Of a stretch of 64,000 nt of DNA, positions 16,652 through 26,413 are shown one piece after another (within the stretch, counting starts at the first letter, position 1; each line of letters starts with the position of its first letter). The DNA comes from Acinetobacter sp. WC-141 (GTDB lineage Bacteria > Pseudomonadota > Gammaproteobacteria > Pseudomonadales > Moraxellaceae): NCBI RefSeq assembly GCF_000313935.1, contig NZ_AMSS01000052.1:1-64000 (forward strand), written 5' to 3'. The notes beneath the pieces are model-generated. The model did no database searches and was not told the origin of the DNA. It was given only the letters and a program-made list of their open reading frames with translations. Position numbers and translations under genes: made by a program.

Positions 16652-17557
16652 TTATTTTTTAGTGAGAACTATAACGCATAGGAAAATTAGAATTAAACCT
16701 AAATAACTATTCATTGTTAAACTTTCGCCTACCACAACAACTGCTAATAAAGCTGCAACCGGAATCTCCACCAAAGCTAAAGTCATGGCCTGACTTGCTG
16801 GAATTCGTTTAAGACCAAAGCTAAAAAATAAATAGCCCAAAAACATAGGAACAATGGGAATATAAATCGCAACCCAGATGTTAGTGGGGTAATCAAACAG
16901 GTTTTGTGCAGTAATGAATAATGTAGGTAATAGTAGAACTGCAGAGATACCAAAAATCACTCCCATGGCAGCTCTTGAGTCGATGTCTTGGCGAATTAAA
17001 TTTCTCATAATCCAAGAATATGTTGCATAGCTCAGACTAGACAGTAAGCCGAAAAGGACCCCTAAAATGCGATCAGATTGTACGACTTGTTGCTGCGCGT
17101 GATCTTCTGCATAAGAGAGTAAAATAATTCCTAAGAAACCTAAAATAAAACTAACGAGCCATTTTAAAGAGAGTTTTCTTTTATCTAAAATCCACTCCAA
17201 AAGCACTGAAAACAAAGGTGCACAGCCAATAGAAATTACGGTGCCAATCGAAACGCCCGCCAAAGAGACAGAGGAATAAAATGCAAATGGACAAAGAATT
17301 GAAACAATGACCGCAATAAAGATTTGAGACTTATAGTTAAATAGTTTTTGATAATTTTTTTTAATAGCTTTTAAGCTTAAAAATGTATGAATTAATCCAC
17401 CGAAGCCCACAGAAATGGTAGCAATCACAAGTGGGCTAATGCCTTTTGCAAAAGATGCCGCTGTACCTGCTGTACCCCATAAAAAAGCAGCAAATAGTAC
17501 GGATAAGAAACCCGTATAATAATTTAAGGAAAATTTTGCTTCTGTTGGCGTACTCAT
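16652..17557 (-). CDS. EamA/DMT-family transporter
   Basis: About 301 residues with ten hydrophobic segments in two EamA repeats (LFAAFLWGTAGTAASFAKGI near the N-terminus and a second GLLSSLSYATYSWIMR half from about residue 175). DMT proteins export or import small metabolites and amino acids. I start at ATG 17557 (MSTPTEAKFSL), preceded by a GAG-type site. An upstream ATG at 17587 has none. It sits inside the hydroxyproline island, so a related metabolite is a reasonable cargo, but nothing specific shows it. Confidence 0.8.
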   Translation of the reverse strand: MSTPTEAKFSLNYYTGFLSVLFAAFLWGTAGTAASFAKGISPLVIATISVGFGGLIHTFLSLKAIKKNYQKLFNYKSQIFIAVIVSILCPFAFYSSVSLAGVSIGTVISIGCAPLFSVLLEWILDKRKLSLKWLVSFILGFLGIILLSYAEDHAQQQVVQSDRILGVLFGLLSSLSYATYSWIMRNLIRQDIDSRAAMGVIFGISAVLLLPTLFITAQNLFDYPTNIWVAIYIPIVPMFLGYLFFSFGLKRIPASQAMTLALVEIPVAALLAVVVVGESLTMNSYLGLILIFLCVIVLTKK

Positions 17558-17587
17558 ATGAAGTGACTCAAACTTTAAAAGTTTCAT

Positions 17588-17977
17588 GCAGCATGATTTT
17601 TACAAGACAAAAAAATTTATCTTGTAAGGAATAATCAGCTCAAGGGATAGGATTTTTTTGACAGTTGCCCGCCAAGAGAACAGGGTAGTATGCTGGTATT
17701 TATGATGATTTGCTTGGTTAAATACAATAAATTGATGACGATTTCAGCATAGTCTAATAATAGTTTTGTGAATTAAATGGTATAAAGTATACTTAAACTA
17801 TTAATGCAGCTAAAAATTATGAGCTTAAATGAATAGCGGAAATGATTTTTAATAGCATTAAAATAAAGGTAAGCCGTGCCGAAAAAAATGCTTAAAAAGC
17901 AATGATTTCATTATGGCGGATGAATAAAAATTATCATCCTTTTAATTTGTCTCATTTTTGAGGTTAAGAGAATATTC
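17588..17977. other. Divergent promoter region DMT / gntR
   Basis: About 390 bases without a gene, holding the promoters of both divergent genes. AAGTATACTT at 17785-17794 is a 10-base palindrome with the same GTATAC core as the regulon operators but different flanks. It may be an autoregulatory site for the GntR protein. Confidence 0.5.
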
Positions 17978-18661
17978 GTGAAGCTACCATCTTTTAATGT
18001 ATCAAATCTTGGTGCGATGCCTTCAGTATCTGAAGTTATTGTCAAATATATTAGAGAAGCAATTATTGCAGGGCATATTGCTGAAGGTGAACCCATTCGT
18101 CAGGATGAAATTGCCAAACTATTTAATGTCAGCAAAATTCCGGTACGTGAAGCCTTAAAGCAACTTGAAGCTGAAGGATTGGTTGAGTTTATAAAAAATC
18201 GCGGTGCAATTGTGACCCGAATCTCTGAAGAAGAATTAGCTCAGATTTTTGAGGTCCGAGTGATGTTGGAAACGAAACTGATTCAGCTCGCCGTGCCGAA
18301 TATGACAGAAGAAACTTATAAAAAGGCAGATGAAATTTGTAATGCCTTTATTGATAACATGGATATCGGAAGCTGGACAACACTAAATTGGCAGTTACAT
18401 GCATGCCTGTATGAACCAGCACAGCGGCCTTATATGCTCGGATTAATTCGTTCTATTTACGATAAGATCGAGCGCTATTTAAGATTACAAATGAATGTTT
18501 CCGAAGGTAAATCGCGTGCAAATGATGAGCACAAAGAAATCGTGAAAGCCTGTAAAGCCAAAGATGTTGATTTAGCGGTTAAGTTAATTGAAGAGCACAT
18601 TAACGGTGTTTGCCAATCTCTTTATGAGCATCTACCTCACCATAAAAATGCAAAAAAATAA
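17978..18661 (+). CDS. GntR-family (FCD class) regulator, probable regulator of hydroxyproline catabolism
   Basis: 227 residues. N-terminal GntR winged helix (AIIAGHIAEGEPIRQDEIAK, then LFNVSKIPVREALKQLEAEG) and an all-helical FCD effector domain (about 90-215) with the usual metal/effector histidines (NWQLHACLYEP, NDEHKEIVKA). GTG at 17978 is used as start. The location next to the epimerase and dehydrogenase genes, together with GTATAC-core palindromes before the island's other units, makes it the likely local repressor. The ligand may be hydroxyproline or a pathway intermediate. That is inference. Confidence 0.85.
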   Translation: MKLPSFNVSNLGAMPSVSEVIVKYIREAIIAGHIAEGEPIRQDEIAKLFNVSKIPVREALKQLEAEGLVEFIKNRGAIVTRISEEELAQIFEVRVMLETKLIQLAVPNMTEETYKKADEICNAFIDNMDIGSWTTLNWQLHACLYEPAQRPYMLGLIRSIYDKIERYLRLQMNVSEGKSRANDEHKEIVKACKAKDVDLAVKLIEEHINGVCQSLYEHLPHHKNAKK

Positions 18662-18694
18662 GCGCTACATTTTTAATCACTTCAATTTTATTTC

Positions 18695-18721
18695 AATTAG
18701 GCCAATGGCCTAATTTTTTTG
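18695..18721 (+). terminator. Terminator of gntR
   Basis: AATTAGGCC (18695-18703) pairs with GGCCTAATT (18707-18715) across AAT, followed by T residues. Confidence 0.85.
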
Positions 18722-18765
18722 TCTTTATTTTTGAAGAAGCATGTTTTCACTATGCTGATTTCGTC

Positions 18766-18786
18766 ATCGTTTTATAAGAAAACGAT
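18766..18786. promoter_or_regulatory. Inverted repeat upstream of the epimerase operon
   Basis: ATCGTTTT (18766-18773) and AAAACGAT (18779-18786) form a perfect 8-bp dyad across ATAAG, 54 bases before the epimerase start. Its ATCG...CGAT ends resemble the regulon operator but the GTATAC core is missing. It may be an operator for the GntR or PAS-AraC regulator. Confidence 0.5.
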
Positions 18787-18840
18787 CAAGCTTGCTGTTT
18801 TGAGATCAGTCATCCTAGAAAAAAATGTAAGGATACTTCT

Positions 18841-19773
18841 ATGAAAACAGTAAAAATTTTGGATTCTCATACTGGTGGTGAACCAACCCGATTGGTACTC
18901 GAAGGCTTCCCTGATTTAGGCACAGGAGATATGGAAAGCCGCCGAAAAATATTATCAGAACAATATGACCATTTCCGTAGAGCAACCATGTTAGAGCCAC
19001 GCGGTAATGACGTTTTGGTTGGCGCATTATTGTGTAAGCCAGTAAATCCTAAAGCGAGCGCGGGTGTTATTTTCTTTAATAACACGGGCTACCTAGGCAT
19101 GTGTGGTCATGGCACGATTGGTTTGGTGGCTTCGTTAGCACACTTGGGACAAATACAAGTAGGTACACATTTAATTGAAACTCCAGTAGGTGATGTTGAA
19201 GCGACACTACATGAAGATCATTCAATTAGTGTACGAAATGTACCTGCATATCGTTATAAAAAAGCGGTTGAAGTTGATGTCGAAAAATATGGAAAGGTTA
19301 CTGGTGATATTGCATGGGGCGGTAACTGGTTTTTCTTGATTAATGATCATGGTCAGCGTGTCGCAAGTGATAATTTGGATCAACTGACTGACTATGCATG
19401 GACGGTTAGACAAGCCCTTACAGCACAAGGAATAACCGGTAAAGATGGGCAAGAAATTGACCATATCGAGTTATTTGCCAGTGACACCGAAGCAGATAGT
19501 AAAAATTTCGTACTATGTCCAGGAAAAGCCTATGACCGTTCACCATGTGGAACCGGAACCAGCGCGAAAATTGCTTGCTTGGCAGCAGATGGCAAACTTG
19601 AACCAGGAAAGTTATGGAAACAAGCCAGCATTATCGGTAGCCAGTTTATTGCCTCATATGAACAAGCAGGGGAATATGTGATTCCAACCATTCGTGGTGA
19701 AGCTTACATGAGTGCCGAAGCAACTTTATTTATGGATGAAAATGACCCATTTGCTTGGGGTATTCAGCTATGA
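18841..19773 (+). CDS. 4-hydroxyproline 2-epimerase
   Basis: 310 residues of the proline racemase family. Both catalytic cysteines are present: LGMCGHG and [12 protein letters not shown] Thr at the second site would mean a dehydratase, so this is an epimerase interconverting trans-4-hydroxy-L-proline and cis-4-hydroxy-D-proline, the first step of the pathway. [17 protein letters not shown] is typical of the hydroxyproline branch. It heads an operon: its stop overlaps the next start in ATGA. Family names in use include LhpA and HypE. Confidence 0.93.
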   Translation: MKTVKILDSHTGGEPTRLVLEGFPDLGTGDMESRRKILSEQYDHFRRATMLEPRGNDVLVGALLCKPVNPKASAGVIFFNNTGYLGMCGHGTIGLVASLAHLGQIQVGTHLIETPVGDVEATLHEDHSISVRNVPAYRYKKAVEVDVEKYGKVTGDIAWGGNWFFLINDHGQRVASDNLDQLTDYAWTVRQALTAQGITGKDGQEIDHIELFASDTEADSKNFVLCPGKAYDRSPCGTGTSAKIACLAADGKLEPGKLWKQASIIGSQFIASYEQAGEYVIPTIRGEAYMSAEATLFMDENDPFAWGIQL

Positions 19774-20873
19774 AAACCGATGCCATTGTCATTGGGGCAG
19801 GCATTGTGGGTGCGGCCTGTGCTTATGAGTTAGCTCGGCAAGGGTTAAATGTGCAAGTTTTAGATGCTCGTATCGGTGGTGCAACAGCCGCGGGCATGGG
19901 ACATTTGGTCATTATGGATGACTTGGAAGCCGAATTAAAACTTAGTCATTGGTCAGTTCAGTTGTGGCACGAATTAGGGCGCGGGCTTTCGGAAGAATGT
20001 GCCTATCGCCAAACGCCAACTTTATGGCTGGCGAGTAGTCCTGAAGAAATGCAGATTGCAGAGGAAAAATATCAACGTCTCACTGCGCAAGGTGTTCGCT
20101 GCCAACTTCGGAATGCAGAGGAAATCCGTCAACTTGAACCTCACTTAAAGCAGGGTCTTTATGGTGGTTTAGAAGTTTTTGATGATGGCATTTTATATGC
20201 GCCCTGTGCTGCTGAATGGTTGTTAAATCAATTCCCCCAAAAGGTTCGGGTTCAACAAGCCAAAGTTATTCATATTGAAGAAAATCGGGTTCAGTTAAGT
20301 GATGGAACATGGCTAGAAGCAGCGCATATTATTTTGGCTAACGGCATTCATGCGACAGATTTTTTTCCAGAGCTACCGATTGAACCTAAAAAAGGTCATT
20401 TGGCTATTACGGACCGTTACCCTGAATTAAATGTAAAACATACGTTAGTGGCTTTGGCGTATGCGGCCAGTACTCAAGCGACAAGTGGAATTTCGGTGGC
20501 TTGTAATATTCAGCCTAGACCGACGGGCCAACTTTTTATTGGGTCATCTCGTCAGTTTAATACAGTTGATCCGACTGTAGAGCCAGAAGTGTTTACTCGG
20601 GTACTCAAAGAGGCTACCGATTATTTTCCAGCTTTGGCTGATCTTAATGTGATTCGAGCATGGACTGGCTTTCGCGCAGCTACTCCAGATGGTATTCCGG
20701 TAATTGGGCGGCATCCTGCATTTCAATCGATTTATTTAGCGGTAGGTCATGAGGGATTAGGTGTCACCACAGCGACAGGTACAGCAAAGCTTATTGCCTC
20801 ACACGTGTGTGGGTTAACTTTTGATATAGACCCAGAGCCTTTTTTACCTCATCGTTTTATAGGAGCTGCATAG
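19770..20873 (+). CDS. D-hydroxyproline dehydrogenase, FAD catalytic subunit (DadA-like)
   Basis: About 367 residues of the DAO/glycine oxidase-like fold. The FAD-binding Rossmann motif [17 protein letters not shown] is at the N-terminus and the C-terminal FAD contact is [10 protein letters not shown], then [19 protein letters not shown]. It oxidises cis-4-hydroxy-D-proline to 1-pyrroline-4-hydroxy-2-carboxylate. It follows the epimerase with an ATGA overlap and precedes a small 2Fe-2S protein and a second flavoprotein, as in three-subunit dye-linked D-hydroxyproline dehydrogenases related to hydrogen cyanide synthase. Confidence 0.88.
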   Translation: MKTDAIVIGAGIVGAACAYELARQGLNVQVLDARIGGATAAGMGHLVIMDDLEAELKLSHWSVQLWHELGRGLSEECAYRQTPTLWLASSPEEMQIAEEKYQRLTAQGVRCQLRNAEEIRQLEPHLKQGLYGGLEVFDDGILYAPCAAEWLLNQFPQKVRVQQAKVIHIEENRVQLSDGTWLEAAHIILANGIHATDFFPELPIEPKKGHLAITDRYPELNVKHTLVALAYAASTQATSGISVACNIQPRPTGQLFIGSSRQFNTVDPTVEPEVFTRVLKEATDYFPALADLNVIRAWTGFRAATPDGIPVIGRHPAFQSIYLAVGHEGLGVTTATGTAKLIASHVCGLTFDIDPEPFLPHRFIGAA

Positions 20874-21104
20874 ATGATTCAGCTTTTTATTAACGGACAA
20901 TCTGTTTCTGTGATTGAAGGTACGAGTGTTGCTGCCGCTTTAGCACAAGCGAAGTCTTACAGCCGTTTGTCGGTTGGTGGTGAAAAACGCACTCCATTTT
21001 GTGGAATGGGAGTTTGTCAGGAATGTCGTGTCAATATTAATGGACTCAGAGTACTTGCTTGTCAGACGCTGTGCCAGCAAGACATGAAGGTGGAAACACA
21101 ATAA
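20874..21104 (+). CDS. (2Fe-2S)-binding subunit of D-hydroxyproline dehydrogenase
   Basis: 76 residues. The plant-type ferredoxin motif CGMGVCQECRVNINGLRVLAC gives four cysteines for a [2Fe-2S] cluster. The small size and the position between two flavoprotein genes match the electron-transfer gamma subunit (HcnA/SoxA N-terminal type) of these heteromeric dehydrogenases. The ATG follows directly on the TAG of the previous gene, preceded by AGGAG. Confidence 0.9.
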   Translation: MIQLFINGQSVSVIEGTSVAAALAQAKSYSRLSVGGEKRTPFCGMGVCQECRVNINGLRVLACQTLCQQDMKVETQ

Positions 21105-22366
21105 TGGAAAAACAATACGATGTGGTTGTTGTAGGAGCAGGTCCTGCGGGGTTGTCAGCTGCTATTGCAGCCGCCGAGAGTGGCGGTCGAATTTTAATAT
21201 TAGATAATAACCCACAGGCGGGCGGTCAAATCTGGCGGGCTGGCCCGATTTTTCCTGTACCTGAAATGGCGCAGCAAAAATATCAACAAATCAAGGCTTA
21301 TCCTAATATTGAATTTATGTTTGGTGCCAAGATTATCGCTGCACCTTTTGTAGGCCAATTACTCGTTGAGCGACCTCACGACAGCCTAAACTTGTCTTAT
21401 CGCCAGCTTATAGTGTGTACGGGAGCAAGAGAGCTATTTTTGCCTTTTCCCGGTTGGACCTTACCAGGCGTAACGGGGGCAGGTGGTTTACAAGCCTTAA
21501 TTAAAGCAGGTACACCAGTCAAAAATGAACGTGTTGTGATTGCAGGTTCCGGACCCTTACTTTTAGCAAGTGCGGACACAGCAAAAAAAGCAGAGGCTCA
21601 AGTTCTCTATGTTGCCGAACAGGCGGCTTCATCTTCCGTTCGTAAATTTGCACTGCAACTTTGGCGCTGGCCTGTGAAAATAATACAGGCGTTGTCTTTA
21701 CCTTATCGTTTATATCAACCTGACAGTTATGTGATTGAAGCGATTGGGCAGGAGCGTCTTGAACGCGTAAGACTACAAACGCCGAAAGGAATTGTTGAAA
21801 TTGAGTGTGATCGACTCGCTTGCGGGTTTGGTTTAGTGCCGAATACTCAATTAGGTCAATTAATGGGTTGTCAAATTAAGGACAATGCAATTACGGTCGA
21901 TGACTATCAACGTACATCACAACCGCAAGTGTGGGCAGCAGGTGAATGTACAGGCTTTGGCGGAAGTGAGTTGGCAATGGTCGAAGGTAGCATCGCAGGT
22001 TATGCGGCTATAGGACAAAATGAAAAAGCCAGTCAATTATTTGCTCAAAGACAGCGGTATCGATTATTTGCACATCTCCTTGAGAAAAGCTTCAAATTAC
22101 GTGCTGAGTTAAAAATGCTTGCACGTCCAGACACTATTTTTTGTCGATGTGAAGATGTAACTTTTGACAAAGTTGCCGAACGTAGTAGCTGGATTGATGC
22201 AAAATTACATACACGCTGTGGAATGGGAGCATGTCAGGGAAGTACTTGTGCAACAGCAGCGGCTTGCCTGTTTGATTGGCAGTTGCCTAACTCTCGACCG
22301 CCATTACTTCCTACCCGTGTAAAAAGCCTCATGGCGATGTCTACTTCTCCTTTAAATCAAAAATGA
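21104..22366 (+). CDS. D-hydroxyproline dehydrogenase, FAD/NAD(P)-type subunit with C-terminal Fe-S domain
   Basis: About 420 residues. The N-terminal FAD motif is VVVGAGPAGLSAAIAAAESG, a second nucleotide-binding region is VVIAGSGPLLLASADTAKKA, and a C-terminal BFD-like domain carries CRCEDVTFDKV and CGMGACQGSTC. It resembles HcnB and the alpha subunit of D-hydroxyproline or octopine dehydrogenases, which passes electrons on to the respiratory chain. The start overlaps the previous stop (TAATG). It is the last gene of the four-gene operon. Confidence 0.87.
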   Translation: MEKQYDVVVVGAGPAGLSAAIAAAESGGRILILDNNPQAGGQIWRAGPIFPVPEMAQQKYQQIKAYPNIEFMFGAKIIAAPFVGQLLVERPHDSLNLSYRQLIVCTGARELFLPFPGWTLPGVTGAGGLQALIKAGTPVKNERVVIAGSGPLLLASADTAKKAEAQVLYVAEQAASSSVRKFALQLWRWPVKIIQALSLPYRLYQPDSYVIEAIGQERLERVRLQTPKGIVEIECDRLACGFGLVPNTQLGQLMGCQIKDNAITVDDYQRTSQPQVWAAGECTGFGGSELAMVEGSIAGYAAIGQNEKASQLFAQRQRYRLFAHLLEKSFKLRAELKMLARPDTIFCRCEDVTFDKVAERSSWIDAKLHTRCGMGACQGSTCATAAACLFDWQLPNSRPPLLPTRVKSLMAMSTSPLNQK

Positions 22367-22410
22367 AATGTTCTAGAGTAGACAAGTTATTACTTTGTCC
22401 GCTCTAGCTC

Positions 22411-23163
22411 ATGACTTTGGTTCAAATTCCGAAACTAACCACAACTTTGGAAGATTTTTTAAAAAATCTGGAAAGTATAGAACCATTATTTGATGCTTTA
22501 TCTTCGGTGGTGTTTTTCATCAAAAACATCGAAGCGCGCTATGTGTTTGTCAATCAAACGCTTGTAAACCGCTGCGGTCTAAAAGATAAATCTGCTTTGA
22601 TTGGGAAAACTTCAGAAGAAGTTTTTCCTCACTCGCTTGGAAAAATATATACATCGCAAGATTTACAAGTCATTCGCCGTGGTAAAAAATTAACAGAGCA
22701 ATTAGAGCTGCATTTATATGCAAAGAACCAGTCAGGTTGGTGTTTGACTTATAAAGAACCATTATTTGATGCGGATGGAAATTTAGTAGGAATAGCGGGT
22801 ATTTCTAATGATTTAAATGTGCCTGAAAATACACATCCTGCTTTTTATAAGATGGTTCAGGTTGAGGAATATATTAAAAAAAATTATGCCGAAACCATTA
22901 CATTGGCGCATTTGACCGCAATTGCTGGTGTGTCGGTGGCTCAGTTAGAGCGTTATTGCAAAAAAATATACCATTTAACGCCTCGGCAAATGATTAGCAA
23001 AATTCGTCTTCAAGTCGCTACTGAATTATTGGCAACAGACTTACCGATTACTCAAATTGGTTTGCGCTGTGGTTATACCGATCATAGTGCTTTTTGTCGT
23101 CAGTTTAAGTTGCATACAGGAATGTCGCCTACCTTATATCGCGCCTCTATTAAAAATATTTAG
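22411..23163 (+). CDS. PAS-domain AraC-family transcriptional regulator
   Basis: 250 residues. The N-terminal half is a PAS domain (SSVVFFIKNIEARYVFVNQT, then GIAGISNDLN). The C-terminal half (about 150-250) has two AraC helix-turn-helices (TLAHLTAIAGVSVAQLERYC; ITQIGLRCGYTDHSAFCRQF). It probably senses a small ligand or redox state through PAS and activates nearby genes. Its place directly after the dehydrogenase operon and before the convergent transporter suggests it belongs to the hydroxyproline regulon along with the GntR protein. Confidence 0.87.
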   Translation: MTLVQIPKLTTTLEDFLKNLESIEPLFDALSSVVFFIKNIEARYVFVNQTLVNRCGLKDKSALIGKTSEEVFPHSLGKIYTSQDLQVIRRGKKLTEQLELHLYAKNQSGWCLTYKEPLFDADGNLVGIAGISNDLNVPENTHPAFYKMVQVEEYIKKNYAETITLAHLTAIAGVSVAQLERYCKKIYHLTPRQMISKIRLQVATELLATDLPITQIGLRCGYTDHSAFCRQFKLHTGMSPTLYRASIKNI

Positions 23164-23165
23164 AT

Positions 23166-23192
23166 AAAAAATGGGGTTGTATAGAACAACCC
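23166..23192 (-). terminator. Terminator of the MHS transporter gene
   Basis: GGGTTGT (23174-23180) and ACAACCC (23186-23192) form a 7-bp stem. On the minus strand it is followed by CATTTTTT, so it ends leftward transcription. Confidence 0.75.
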
Positions 23193-23229
23193 AAAATCAT
23201 TGTTAAGCAGATAATTTATATATTAAAGC

Positions 23230-24519
23230 TTAATCTTTAAAAGCAAGTGATCGACCTTTGGTTTCTTTCACCAGCAAAATTGAAACAATAGAAATCAGGC
23301 TTGCAGCAACTAAATATAAAGAAATTGGAACTGAGCTATTAAATTCTTTGAGTAATGTTAAGGCAATTAGTGGAGCAAGGGAGCCTGCCATAATTGGTGC
23401 GACTTGATAACAAAATGAAAGCGCCGTATAGCGAATGTGAGTCGGAAATAACTCAGTCATTAAGGCTGAGTAGGGTGAGTAGGTCATCGACTCAATAAAT
23501 AAACCAAGCACAATCGCTAACATGATGAGCCAATTATTGCCTGTATCCATTAAGGGAAAGCCGACAAAACCCCAAAATGCAGTCAGTACAGCTCCTATAA
23601 GGTAAATCGGTTTACGGCCAAATATATCGCTTAAATGCCCCATAATAGGAATTATAAAGAAATGGATGAGGTGAGCGCCGAACATGAGCAGCAAGATCTG
23701 CGAAGTATCTTTATGGACGACTAACTTTAAATAACTGATCGAAAAAGTAACCACCATATAGTACAAAATGTTTTCTGCAAATCTTGCACCGATACCCGCA
23801 ATAACAGATTTCTTATGATATTTTAAAACTTCAATAATCCCGAGTTGTTGCTTTTCAAGAAGCTGCTGTTTGGCCTGTGCTTCTTTAAATACTTCGGCAT
23901 CGTCTACATTTTTTCGAATCCATAAACCAATTAGTACCACGACTGCCGAAAACCAAAATGCACAGCGCCATCCCCAATCTAGGAATTGTTCGGGCGAAAG
24001 GTTTTTTGAAAGTAATAATAAAACCAGTGTGGCTACTAAATTCCCGAGCGGTACACCAGTTTGTGGCCAGCTCGCCCAATAACCTCTGCGATCATCTGGA
24101 CTATGCTCTGAAACCAAAATAACTGCGCCGCCCCATTCACCACCGAAAGCAAAACCCTGAATTAAACGTAGAATGACCAAAAGTGTAGGCGCCCAATAGC
24201 CAATTTGATAGAAGGTCGGAATACAGCCCATTAAAAAAGTAGTTATACCGACAATAATCAGACTAATTTGCAATAATTTCTTACGACCAATTTTATCGCC
24301 GTAATGGCCAAATACGAGGCCACCAATAGGTCTTGCTAAAAAACCAACGGCATAGAGGGCAAAGGCTGCCAAAATACCATCTATAGCATTGCCCGTTTGT
24401 TGAAAGAAAAGTTCGCCAAAGACAAGGGCAGAAGCAGTTCCATATAGGAAAAATTCATACCATTCAGCTACGGAGCCGACCATAGAGGCTGCGACTACCT
24501 TTTTTAATGTTGTCGTCAT
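23230..24519 (-). CDS. MFS transporter, metabolite:H+ symporter (MHS) family
   Basis: 429 residues and twelve membrane segments. MHS signatures are [20 protein letters not shown] at the N-terminus, [13 protein letters not shown] between TM2 and TM3, and [15 protein letters not shown]. Relatives (ProP, ShiA, KgtP) import proline, betaine, shikimate or 2-oxoglutarate with protons. Located between hydroxyproline genes, it probably imports hydroxyproline or a related acid. It is a separate leftward unit with its own terminator. Confidence 0.87.
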   Translation of the reverse strand: MTTTLKKVVAASMVGSVAEWYEFFLYGTASALVFGELFFQQTGNAIDGILAAFALYAVGFLARPIGGLVFGHYGDKIGRKKLLQISLIIVGITTFLMGCIPTFYQIGYWAPTLLVILRLIQGFAFGGEWGGAVILVSEHSPDDRRGYWASWPQTGVPLGNLVATLVLLLLSKNLSPEQFLDWGWRCAFWFSAVVVLIGLWIRKNVDDAEVFKEAQAKQQLLEKQQLGIIEVLKYHKKSVIAGIGARFAENILYYMVVTFSISYLKLVVHKDTSQILLLMFGAHLIHFFIIPIMGHLSDIFGRKPIYLIGAVLTAFWGFVGFPLMDTGNNWLIMLAIVLGLFIESMTYSPYSALMTELFPTHIRYTALSFCYQVAPIMAGSLAPLIALTLLKEFNSSVPISLYLVAASLISIVSILLVKETKGRSLAFKD

Positions 24520-24640
24520 ATACCAATATCCTTATTTAAAAATATGTTACGCAATGATTTGTTTGAGCATCTTGCTATTCATTTTTTGCACTTTTTTATT
24601 TGAATAATGTGCGGTTACGTTGTGAGGTTTTGATCTAAGT

Positions 24641-24674
24641 AAAAAAGGAGTTCATCACTTGGATAAACTCCTTT
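24641..24674 (-). terminator. Terminator of the aldehyde dehydrogenase gene
   Basis: AAAGGAGTT (24644-24652) pairs with AACTCCTTT (24666-24674). Leftward reading runs into a T-tract (A-run at 24641-24646). Confidence 0.75.
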
Positions 24675-24681
24675 AAAAATA

Positions 24682-26262
24682 TTAAAGAGCAGCTTTACTC
24701 ATTTCACCATTTACTAAACGTGCAATACCAAGCGGATTGGCATTTTGAAGGGCGAGTGGCAGTAAGTGATCTGGATAGTTTTGATAGCATACTGGTCGCA
24801 AATAACGGTCAATTGCTAAGGTTCCTACCGATGTGCCGCGTGCATCTGAAGTTGCAGGGTAAGGTCCACCGTGTACCATGGCATCGCAGACTTCAACACC
24901 TGTTGGATAACCATTTAGAAGTAAACGCCCTGCTTTTTCTTCGAGTAATGGAATAAGGGTTGCGAAGTCGTCGAAATCTTGCGGTTCGGCAATTAAAGAT
25001 GCAGTAAGCTGACCACGAAGTCCATTTAACGCTAGAGCAAGTTGCTCAGCCGATTCAACTTCAATCACAATCGTAGTAGGGCCGAATACTTCTTCTTGAA
25101 GTAATTCATCATGCTCGAGTAAAAGAGATACATCGGCTTTAAATAGCTGAGGATAGGCTTGCTGGCCTTGCTGCGGTTGACCCGCTAAATGCTCAATTTT
25201 GTCATGTGCGAGTAATGCTTTAAGACCGTGTTCATAGCTTCTTAAAGTGCCTTTATTAAGCATGGTTTGTGGTGGTTGCTGAGCCATTGCAGCCTTGAAC
25301 TGGTCAAGGAATTGGCTAAATTCAGCTGATTTAATTCCAATAATTAAACCTGGATTGGTACAGAACTGACCGCAACCTAAAACGACTGAACCACTGAGTT
25401 CATTTGCGATTTTATCACCACGCACTTTTAGAGCTTCGGGTAATAAAATCATTGGGTTAATGCTCGACATTTCGGCAAAAACAGGAATAGGTTCAGGGCG
25501 TGCAGCAGCTAAATCGCAGAGAGTACGGCCACCTTTGAGTGAACCTGTAAATCCAACGGCTTTAATTGCTGGATGTTTTACCAGTGGCTCACCGACACCT
25601 TGACCATAAATCATGCTAAAGATGCCTTTTGGCATAGCACATTTCTCAATCGCGCTACAAATAGCGTTTGCAATTGATTCGGCTGTTGCCATGTGACCGC
25701 TATGCGCCTTCACAATAACTGGACATCCAGCAGCAAGTGCTGAAGCGGTATCGCCACCAGCAGTAGAAAAGGCAAGAGGGAAGTTACTCGCACCAAATAC
25801 GGCAACTGGCCCAACGCCGATTTTATATTGACGTAAATCTGGACGTGGAAGTGGTTGACGCTCAGGTAAAGCCAAATCAATACGGGCACCTAAATAGTCA
25901 CCACGGCGTAATACTTGAGCAAACAGACGTAATTGACCTGTAGTCCGCCCACGTTCACCACGAATACGCGCTTCCGGTAAAGCAGTTTCTTGACAGACTG
26001 TGGCAATAAACTGGTCATCAAGCGCATCAATTTCACTGGCAATCGTTTCTAGAAAAACAGCGCGCTGTTCTGGCGTAGTCTGTCTAAAAGCTGGATAAGC
26101 CAATGCAGCTGCTTGAGCTGCCTGATCAATTTCTTCAGGAGTTGCTTGAGCAAACTGATAGGGTAATGCTTCATCTGTTGCAGCATCGTAGCTTAAGACA
26201 AATTTATTGCCTGAACTTGAACGTTGACCTGCAATAAAATTTTGACCAGTAATATTTAACAT
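24682..26262 (-). CDS. Alpha-ketoglutaric semialdehyde (2,5-dioxovalerate) dehydrogenase
   Basis: About 526 residues of the aldehyde dehydrogenase superfamily: FGASNFPLAFSTAGGDTASA, GFTGSLKGG (NAD loop), the general base in FAEMSSINPM and the catalytic Cys in VLGCGQFCTNPGL. This is the form typical of KGSA dehydrogenases. It oxidises 2,5-dioxopentanoate to 2-oxoglutarate, the last step of hydroxyproline breakdown. The best start is ATG 26262, preceded by GTGAGGT, rather than the GTG 12 bases upstream. A variant of the regulon palindrome lies at 26354-26369. Confidence 0.9.
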   Translation of the reverse strand: MLNITGQNFIAGQRSSSGNKFVLSYDAATDEALPYQFAQATPEEIDQAAQAAALAYPAFRQTTPEQRAVFLETIASEIDALDDQFIATVCQETALPEARIRGERGRTTGQLRLFAQVLRRGDYLGARIDLALPERQPLPRPDLRQYKIGVGPVAVFGASNFPLAFSTAGGDTASALAAGCPVIVKAHSGHMATAESIANAICSAIEKCAMPKGIFSMIYGQGVGEPLVKHPAIKAVGFTGSLKGGRTLCDLAAARPEPIPVFAEMSSINPMILLPEALKVRGDKIANELSGSVVLGCGQFCTNPGLIIGIKSAEFSQFLDQFKAAMAQQPPQTMLNKGTLRSYEHGLKALLAHDKIEHLAGQPQQGQQAYPQLFKADVSLLLEHDELLQEEVFGPTTIVIEVESAEQLALALNGLRGQLTASLIAEPQDFDDFATLIPLLEEKAGRLLLNGYPTGVEVCDAMVHGGPYPATSDARGTSVGTLAIDRYLRPVCYQNYPDHLLPLALQNANPLGIARLVNGEMSKAAL

Positions 26263-26353
26263 TATCAACCTCACTTGAGAGTGAACGTCAAAAGTGGTTC
26301 TTCTGACGTTGGAGAATTATCAAAGCTTAGGTTTCACTTTTGAAAAATATAGT

Positions 26354-26369
26354 ATTTTGTATACGTTAT
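26354..26369. promoter_or_regulatory. GntR-type operator, degenerate copy
   Basis: ATTTTGTATACGTTAT matches the palindrome ATATCGTATACGATAT at 13 of 16 positions and keeps the TATACG core. It lies about 92 bases before the aldehyde dehydrogenase start. Confidence 0.6.
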
Positions 26370-26413
26370 TAATCGAAAGAAAACCTCAACTTATATATTT
26401 AAGTAAGTGATCA

